In this document: positions 6,053 to 10,451 of the stretch, one piece after another
Position numbering within the stretch: position 1 is the first letter of the stretch
Layout: every line of letters begins with the position of its first letter
From: Oscillospiraceae bacterium
GTDB taxonomy: Bacteria; Bacillota; Clostridia; Oscillospirales; Ruminococcaceae
Assembly: GCA_019413245.1 (NCBI GenBank)
Contig: DXNX01000043.1
Coordinates: 1 to 10,451 of the forward strand
Length of the DNA stretch: 10,451 nt
Reading direction: 5' to 3'
The notes under the pieces: generated by a model
What the model saw: the letters and a program-made list of their open reading frames with translations, nothing else
Database searches by the model: none
What the model was told of the DNA's origin: nothing
Program-made: the position numbers and the translations under genes

Positions 6053-6364
6053 TTGCAGCAGCAACGTCAAAAGAAAGTCCCGGTGCGCCGGTGTGTGGGC
6101 TGCAGTGCCCAAAAACCGAAGCGTGAGCTTGTGCGCATCGTCCGCAGCCCCGAAGGGGAGGTGGGCGTGGACCTGACCGGCAAAAAGTCCGGCCGGGGTG
6201 CCTATCTGTGTCCTTCGGCGGCGTGCCTGGCCAAGGCCCGTAAGGCCAAGCGGCTGGAACATGCGTTCGGCGTCCCGGTGCCGGACAGCGTGTACGAGCG
6301 CCTGACCGAGGAGATCGCCTGCGCCGAACAAATGGCAAAGGAGGCGACCGAGAGTGCCGAATGA
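6053..6364 (+). CDS. rnpM: RnpM (YlxR), probable RNase P modulator
   Basis: The 103-residue protein is a YlxR-family member. Conserved landmarks are RRCVGC (12-17), KRELVRIVRSPEG (23-35) and GRGAYLCPSAACLAKARKAK (47-66). YlxR of Bacillus subtilis has been reported to bind RNase P RNA and modulate its activity, hence the name RnpM; by homology this protein acts on RNA in the cytoplasm. The start is a TTG at 6053 with AGAGG seven bases upstream, and it places the family N-terminus (basic, then RRCVGC) where expected. No in-frame ATG would keep the conserved motif. The C-terminal tail (about 85-103) is acidic and carries the ribosome binding site of ylxQ within its coding DNA. It overlaps ylxQ by 11 bases. 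Confidence 0.92.
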   Translation: MQQQRQKKVPVRRCVGCSAQKPKRELVRIVRSPEGEVGVDLTGKKSGRGAYLCPSAACLAKARKAKRLEHAFGVPVPDSVYERLTEEIACAEQMAKEATESAE

Positions 6365-6662
6365 TGCCAATGGTCTGCTGGGCGCGCTGGGTCTTTGCCG
6401 CAAGGCGGGCAAACTGCTGCACGGGTACGACCGTGTCGAGGAAGCCGTTATGCGCGGCAAGGTCAGCCTGGTGCTGCTGGCCTCTGACGCCAGCCCCCGC
6501 ACCAAACAACATATGAAAGATACCTGCGAAGGCCTTGTTGCCTGCGAAGAGATGCCGCTGGAAACCGCCAGCCTTGCCATGCTCACCCCACGGCCCGCTG
6601 CGGTGTTTGCGGTAACGGATGATAACCTTGCGCGGCTGTGCGCAAAACAACTGACCCGATAA
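6354..6662 (+). CDS. ylxQ: YlxQ, L7Ae/L30e-like RNA-binding protein
   Basis: The 102-residue protein has the L7Ae/L30e-like pattern of YlxQ: GLLGALGLCRKAGKLLHGYD (7-26), VEEAVMRGKVSLVLLASDAS (28-47) with SPRTKQHM after it, and a C-terminal FAVTDDNLARLC strand-helix (85-96). Relatives bind kink-turn RNAs, and YlxQ is encoded next to infB in most Firmicutes, but its exact target is not established. The start is GTG at 6354, eleven bases before the end of rnpM. AAAGGAGG at 6337-6344, nine bases upstream and inside rnpM, strongly supports it; the nearby ATGs at 6361 and 6364 are out of frame. Its TAA stop overlaps the infB ribosome binding site. The usual family loop with a GxAIGK-like motif is replaced here by LAMLTPRPAA (74-83). 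Confidence 0.9.
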   Translation: MPNDANGLLGALGLCRKAGKLLHGYDRVEEAVMRGKVSLVLLASDASPRTKQHMKDTCEGLVACEEMPLETASLAMLTPRPAAVFAVTDDNLARLCAKQLTR

Positions 6663-6675
6663 GGAGGACCTGCCC

Positions 6676-9075
6676 ATGGATTTTAAGTATAAGATCGCCG
6701 ATGTGGCCAAGGATTTCGGCATTACCCCCAAAAAGGCCATCGATACGGTGGCCGCCCTGACGGGGCAGAACCGCAAAGCCGGTGGCACGTTTGAAGAAAG
6801 CGAAGTCAACGGCCTGCTGGAATCCCTGACCCGCGAAACCGCCGTGGCCAGCCTGGATGAATACCTGGCTTCCGGCAAGGAGCCGGAACCCAAGAAGGCG
6901 GAGCCCGCCAAGAAAGCCGAACCCGCTGCCAAGGAAGCCCCCAAGGCTGCCCAGCGTCCGGCTGCCAACAATAATAAAAAGAACGAGAACAAGCCTGCCG
7001 AGCGTCGCAAGGAAAAGAGCGTGACCATGCAGGAACTGGCCGCTGACAGCGGCATCAAGAAGCCGGTCGCCACCGAGCAGGTGGAGGTCAACCGCGCCCA
7101 GGTGCAGGTGGATACCCGTACCGTGGACGTGAACGTGGATAAGTTCAGCGCCCGCTACGATGACCTGGCCGACAGCCGCAACATGCCCGCCAAGCGCAAG
7201 AAGCAGCCTGTGGCCACCAAGCAGAAGTTCCAGAACCGGAACAAGGGCCGCAACCAGTACCAGCGCCGCCGCGAGACCGAGGCCGAGCGCCTGCAGCGCA
7301 TCCAGCTGGAAAAGGCCCGCAACGCCCAGCTGAAGATCCAGATCCCTGACGAGATCACCGTCAGCGAGCTGGCTTCCCGCCTGAAGCAGAACGTGGCCAA
7401 GGTCGTTGCCAAGTTCATGCAGATGGGCGAGATGCACGCCGCCTCCGATGTGGTGGATTTCGACTCCGCCGCTCTGGTGGCCGAGGAATTCCACGCCAAG
7501 GTCGAGCGTGAGGTCCATGTTTCCATCGAGGAACGTCTGTTCGAGCAGGATGAGGATGCCGCCGAAGATCTGGTGCCCCGTCCGCCGGTCGTCGTGGTCA
7601 TGGGCCACGTTGACCACGGCAAGACCTCCATTCTGGACGCCATCCGCAAGACCAACGTGACCGCCGGTGAGGCCGGCGGCATCACCCAGGCCATCGGCGC
7701 CTACCAGGTCAAGAGCGGTGACGATGTCATCACCTTCCTGGATACCCCGGGCCACGAAGCCTTCACTGCCATGCGTGCCCGCGGTGCCAACCTGACCGAC
7801 ATCGCCGTTCTGGTGGTGGCTGCCGATGACGGCATCATGCCCCAGACCATCGAATCCATCAACCATGCCAAGGCTGCCAAGGTCAAGCTCATCGTGGCCA
7901 TCAACAAGATGGATAAGCCCACCGCCAACCCCGAGCGCGTCAAGGAACAGCTGACCAAGTACGAGATCGTTCCCGAAGACTGGGGCGGCGACGTGGCCTG
8001 CATCCCGGTGTCTGCCGTGACCGGCATGGGCATCCAGGATCTGCTGGAACGCATCGTGCTGGAAGCCGAGGTCATGGAACTGAAAGCCAACCCCAACCGC
8101 CGTGCCAAGGGCGCCGTGGTGGAGGCCCGCCTGGACAAGGGCCAGGGCCCCATCGCCACCCTGCTGGTGCAGAACGGTACCCTGCATAAGGGCGATTGCC
8201 TGATCGCCGGTACCTCCGTGGGCCGCGTGCGCACCATGCGCAACGACAAAGGCCAGGAGATCACCGAAGCCGGCCCCTCCATGCCTGTGGAGATCACCGG
8301 CCTGACCGAAGTGCCCACCGCCGGTGAGCTGTTCGAGGCTGTCGAGGACGAGCGCCTGGCCCGTGAACTGGCCGACCGCCGCCTGACCGAAGCCAAGGAA
8401 AAGCAGTTTGCCGCCTACACCAAGGTCACCCTGGATAACCTGTTTGACCAGATGGCTGCCAACGACATGAAGGAACTGCCCATCATCGTCAAGGCCGATG
8501 TCCAGGGCTCCGCCGAGGCTGTGAAGCAGAGCCTGGAGAAGATCTCCAATGACGAAGTGCGCGTGCGCGTCATCCATGCCGCTGTCGGTGCCATCAACAA
8601 GTCCGACGTCAGCCTGGCCGACGCTTCCAACGCCATCATCATTGGCTTCAATGTCCGTCCCGACCCCATTGCCAAGGCCGAAGCCGAACAGACCGGCGTG
8701 GAAATGCGGATGTACCGTGTCATTTACGACGCCATCAACGATGTTTCCGACGCTATGAAGGGCATGCTGGCTCCCAAGATCCGCGAAGTGGCACTGGGCG
8801 AAGCCCAGGTCCGTCAGGTCTACAAGATCTCTTCCGTGGGCACCGTTGCCGGCTGCCGTGTCACCAGCGGCAAGATCACCCGCGATGCCAAGCTGCGCCT
8901 GGTGCGTGACGGCATCGTCATCACCGAGGACGCCATTGCTTCTCTGAAGCGCTTCAAGGATGACGCCAAGGAAGTGGCCGAAGGCTTTGAATGCGGCATC
9001 ACCCTGGAGAAGTTCGCCGACATCAAGGAGGGCGACGTCTTCGAGTGCTTCAAGCTGGAAGAATACCGCGATTGA
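6676..9075 (+). CDS. infB: Translation initiation factor IF-2
   Basis: This 799-residue GTPase places initiator fMet-tRNA on the 30S subunit and promotes 50S joining. It has an N-terminal IF2_N-like module (about 1-55), a Lys/Ala/Glu/Pro-rich linker (65-115), a basic Arg/Gln/Asn-rich stretch (170-215) and a second IF2_N-like module (223-285). The G domain follows: GHVDHGKT (310-317), GGITQAIGAY (334-343) with switch T337, DTPGHEAF (356-363), NKMD (410-413) and SAVTG (446-450). Beta-barrel and linker domains run from about 475 to 695, and the tRNA-binding C2 domain is near 705-799 with VGTVAGCRVTSGKI (721-734) and GFECGI (770-775). All GTPase residues are intact. AAGGAGG lies eight bases before the ATG and overlaps the ylxQ stop. 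The 799 codons include no TTA, CTA or TCA, consistent with high expression. rbfA follows after 19 bases. Confidence 0.98.
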   Translation: MDFKYKIADVAKDFGITPKKAIDTVAALTGQNRKAGGTFEESEVNGLLESLTRETAVASLDEYLASGKEPEPKKAEPAKKAEPAAKEAPKAAQRPAANNNKKNENKPAERRKEKSVTMQELAADSGIKKPVATEQVEVNRAQVQVDTRTVDVNVDKFSARYDDLADSRNMPAKRKKQPVATKQKFQNRNKGRNQYQRRRETEAERLQRIQLEKARNAQLKIQIPDEITVSELASRLKQNVAKVVAKFMQMGEMHAASDVVDFDSAALVAEEFHAKVEREVHVSIEERLFEQDEDAAEDLVPRPPVVVVMGHVDHGKTSILDAIRKTNVTAGEAGGITQAIGAYQVKSGDDVITFLDTPGHEAFTAMRARGANLTDIAVLVVAADDGIMPQTIESINHAKAAKVKLIVAINKMDKPTANPERVKEQLTKYEIVPEDWGGDVACIPVSAVTGMGIQDLLERIVLEAEVMELKANPNRRAKGAVVEARLDKGQGPIATLLVQNGTLHKGDCLIAGTSVGRVRTMRNDKGQEITEAGPSMPVEITGLTEVPTAGELFEAVEDERLARELADRRLTEAKEKQFAAYTKVTLDNLFDQMAANDMKELPIIVKADVQGSAEAVKQSLEKISNDEVRVRVIHAAVGAINKSDVSLADASNAIIIGFNVRPDPIAKAEAEQTGVEMRMYRVIYDAINDVSDAMKGMLAPKIREVALGEAQVRQVYKISSVGTVAGCRVTSGKITRDAKLRLVRDGIVITEDAIASLKRFKDDAKEVAEGFECGITLEKFADIKEGDVFECFKLEEYRD

Positions 9076-9094
9076 TTGAACGAGGTTACGATAA

Positions 9095-9475
9095 ATGCCT
9101 ACCAAGAACCAGGGCCGTATGGCCCAGGATATGAAGCGGGAACTCATCGCCATCATCGGTGAGATGAAGGACCCGCGGGTTGCGGGCGGTCTGCTGACCG
9201 TCACCCGCCTGGATGTGACCCCCGACCTGGATGTGGCCAAAGTCTACATCAGCGTCATGGGCCGCGAAGGGGGCAGCAAGCCGGTGGTCGCTGCGCTGAA
9301 CAAGGCGTCCGGCCATGTCCGCACCGAAGTCAGCCGCCGCATGCACATCCGCAAGGCACCCCGCTTTGTGTTTGTGACGGATGACGGCGCTGCCTATGCG
9401 GCGCATATCAATGAGATGCTGCGCGGGCTGGAAAAAGACAGCCCCGCCGCACAAGCCGAACCGCAGGAAGACTGA
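9095..9475 (+). CDS. rbfA: 30S ribosome-binding factor RbfA
   Basis: The 126-residue protein matches RbfA, a single KH-fold factor that binds the 30S subunit near 16S rRNA helices 1 and 28 and supports 5'-end maturation, especially in the cold. Visible family features are MKRELIAIIGEMKDPRV (13-29), LTVTRLDVTPDLDVAKVYIS (34-53), the kinked-helix ASG (71-73) in LNKASGHVR that replaces the usual GxxG KH loop, and RRMHIRKAPRFVFVTDD (81-97). The last 15 or so residues are an acidic, Ala/Pro/Gln-rich tail. GAGG lies nine bases before the ATG. It sits 19 bases after infB, the normal order, and functionally pairs with RimP at the front of the operon. Confidence 0.95.
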   Translation: MPTKNQGRMAQDMKRELIAIIGEMKDPRVAGGLLTVTRLDVTPDLDVAKVYISVMGREGGSKPVVAALNKASGHVRTEVSRRMHIRKAPRFVFVTDDGAAYAAHINEMLRGLEKDSPAAQAEPQED

Positions 9476-9539
9476 GCCTGCTTTCGGCCACTTTTGGAGC
9501 GAAGCCGAAGTATTCGGGTCGCTGGAAAAGAGGTACGTT

Positions 9540-10451
9540 ATGACGGAATCTGTGGACAGGCAAACCGCTGTACTGCGGCTGCGCGCCGCACAGGATATCC
9601 TGATCCTATGCCATAAGAACCCCGACGGCGACACCATCGGCTGCGCCGGGGCGTTGTACCTGGCGCTGAAAACGCTGGGCAAAAACGTCGCGGTGCTGTG
9701 CAGTGACCCGATCCCTGCCATGTACGATTTCATGGGCATTGGCTGGTTTGATTCCAGCTTCACCCCGGCCTTTGTGGTGGCGGTGGACGTGGCGGGCATC
9801 CAGTTGTTCGGTGACCGCAACAATGTGCAGAAGTACGCCGAACATGTGGATCTGTGCATCGACCATCATCCCAGCAACAGCGGCTATGCGTATGAAACGC
9901 TGCTGGACCCCGGCGCCGCCGCGGCCAGTGAGATCATGATCGATGTGGTCACCGATATGGGTGTGGAACTCACCCCTGAGATCGCGGCCTGTCTGTATAC
10001 CGGCATCGCCACCGATACCGGCTGCTTCCGCTTCTCCAACACCACAGCCAAAACCCATATGGCGGCTGCCCGCGTCATTGAGGCGGGTGCCGACATTGAA
10101 AGCCTGAATGCCCGTCTGTTTGAATCCCGCTCCCGCGCCCGTCTGGAGATTGAGAAGATGGCGCTGGAAAGCCTGGAATACTTCTTTGACGGTCTGTGTG
10201 CCATGATCTATCTGACCTGGGACCAGATCGTGACCTCCGGCGTGGCGGGTGCCGAACTGGAGGATCTGACCAGCCTGCCCCGGTCCATCGAAGGGGTGGA
10301 AGTGGGCCTGACCCTGCGTCAGCAGAAGGACGGCAGCTTCAAGATCAGCGTGCGCACCGCCGGTCGCGTGGATGCGTGCGCCATTGCCCGGCATCTGGGC
10401 GGCGGGGGACATTCCCGCGCGGCCGGATGCGAGATCAGCGGCAACCTGGAC
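9540..10451 (+). CDS. nrnA: NrnA-like DHH/DHHA1 phosphoesterase (oligoribonuclease / pAp phosphatase), 3' end cut off
   Basis: The frame opens at ATG 9540, six bases after AGAGG, and stays open for 304 codons to the right edge; a full NrnA is usually about 310-330 residues, so only a short C-terminal piece is missing. DHH motifs are all present: CHKNPDGDTIG (24-34; H25, D29, D31), AVDVAG (81-86; D83), IDHHPSN (107-113; D108, H109, H110) and GIATDTGCFRFSN (155-167; D159). The DHHA1 domain carries the substrate-binding GGGGHSRAAG (287-296). NrnA degrades very short RNAs and dephosphorylates pAp to AMP with a Mn-type two-metal centre in the cytoplasm. A 64-base gap follows rbfA with no clear promoter, so it is probably co-transcribed. 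truB and ribF are the expected next genes. One CTA codon occurs (codon 23). Confidence 0.93.
   Translation, partial: MTESVDRQTAVLRLRAAQDILILCHKNPDGDTIGCAGALYLALKTLGKNVAVLCSDPIPAMYDFMGIGWFDSSFTPAFVVAVDVAGIQLFGDRNNVQKYAEHVDLCIDHHPSNSGYAYETLLDPGAAAASEIMIDVVTDMGVELTPEIAACLYTGIATDTGCFRFSNTTAKTHMAAARVIEAGADIESLNARLFESRSRARLEIEKMALESLEYFFDGLCAMIYLTWDQIVTSGVAGAELEDLTSLPRSIEGVEVGLTLRQQKDGSFKISVRTAGRVDACAIARHLGGGGHSRAAGCEISGNLD

Noticed and set aside
6583..9240. An 885-codon open frame on the minus strand covering all of infB
   Set aside because: It is codon-aligned with infB, so it is open simply because infB uses no TTA, CTA or TCA. Its translation is a monotonous Gly/Leu/His/Asp-rich sequence with no recognisable domain.
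9481..9511. Inverted repeat TTCGGC/GCCGAA between rbfA and nrnA
   Set aside because: The stem is only six or seven base pairs with a 15-base loop and no T-run, so it is not a credible terminator or known RNA element.

Overview
The window looks like chromosomal DNA of a GC-rich member of the Clostridia. The Oscillospiraceae (Faecalibacterium, Gemmiger or Subdoligranulum-like bacteria) are the best guess. This rests on three things: the gene order rimP-nusA-rnpM-ylxQ-infB-rbfA-nrnA, which is the conserved Firmicutes translation/transcription operon; AGGAGG-type ribosome binding sites with SigA-like promoters; and codon use that strongly avoids TTA, CTA and TCA. The genus is an inference from style, not proven by any marker here. 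I see no mobile element, CRISPR array, rRNA or tRNA gene, and no gene-free stretch longer than about 180 bases.

Layout. (1) Positions 1-184, minus strand: the first 61 codons of an unrecognised membrane-anchored or secreted protein that runs off the left edge. (2) 185-363: a divergent promoter region with a back-to-back SigA-like promoter pair and an operator-like palindrome over the leftward -35. (3) 364-1599: an M29-family metallo-aminopeptidase, closed by a strong GC-rich hairpin at 1625-1655. (4) 1732-4217: a two-gene operon with an AlgI-like membrane-bound O-acyltransferase and an AlgX/AlgJ-like (DHHW/SGNH) partner. Together these look like a compact cassette for O-acetylating an extracytoplasmic polymer; the polymer cannot be told from the window. 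(5) 4218-4374: a promoter with helically spaced A/T tracts and a leader hairpin that resembles a weak intrinsic terminator. (6) 4375-10451: rimP, nusA, rnpM (ylxR), ylxQ, infB, rbfA and nrnA (cut by the right edge), all on the plus strand with short gaps or an overlap.

How it works together. The right-hand operon covers 30S maturation (RimP, RbfA), transcription elongation/termination (NusA), a probable RNase P modulator (RnpM), an L7Ae-like RNA-binding protein (YlxQ), translation initiation (IF2) and recycling of short oligonucleotides (NrnA). The left half holds peptide breakdown and cell-surface modification and is functionally unrelated to it.

The operon is ordinary in content. The points most worth checking are the rimP-nusA leader hairpin (possible NusA feedback attenuation), the phased tracts upstream of its promoter, the palindrome between the divergent genes, and the unidentified substrate of the acyltransferase pair. 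I do not see a clearly novel system.
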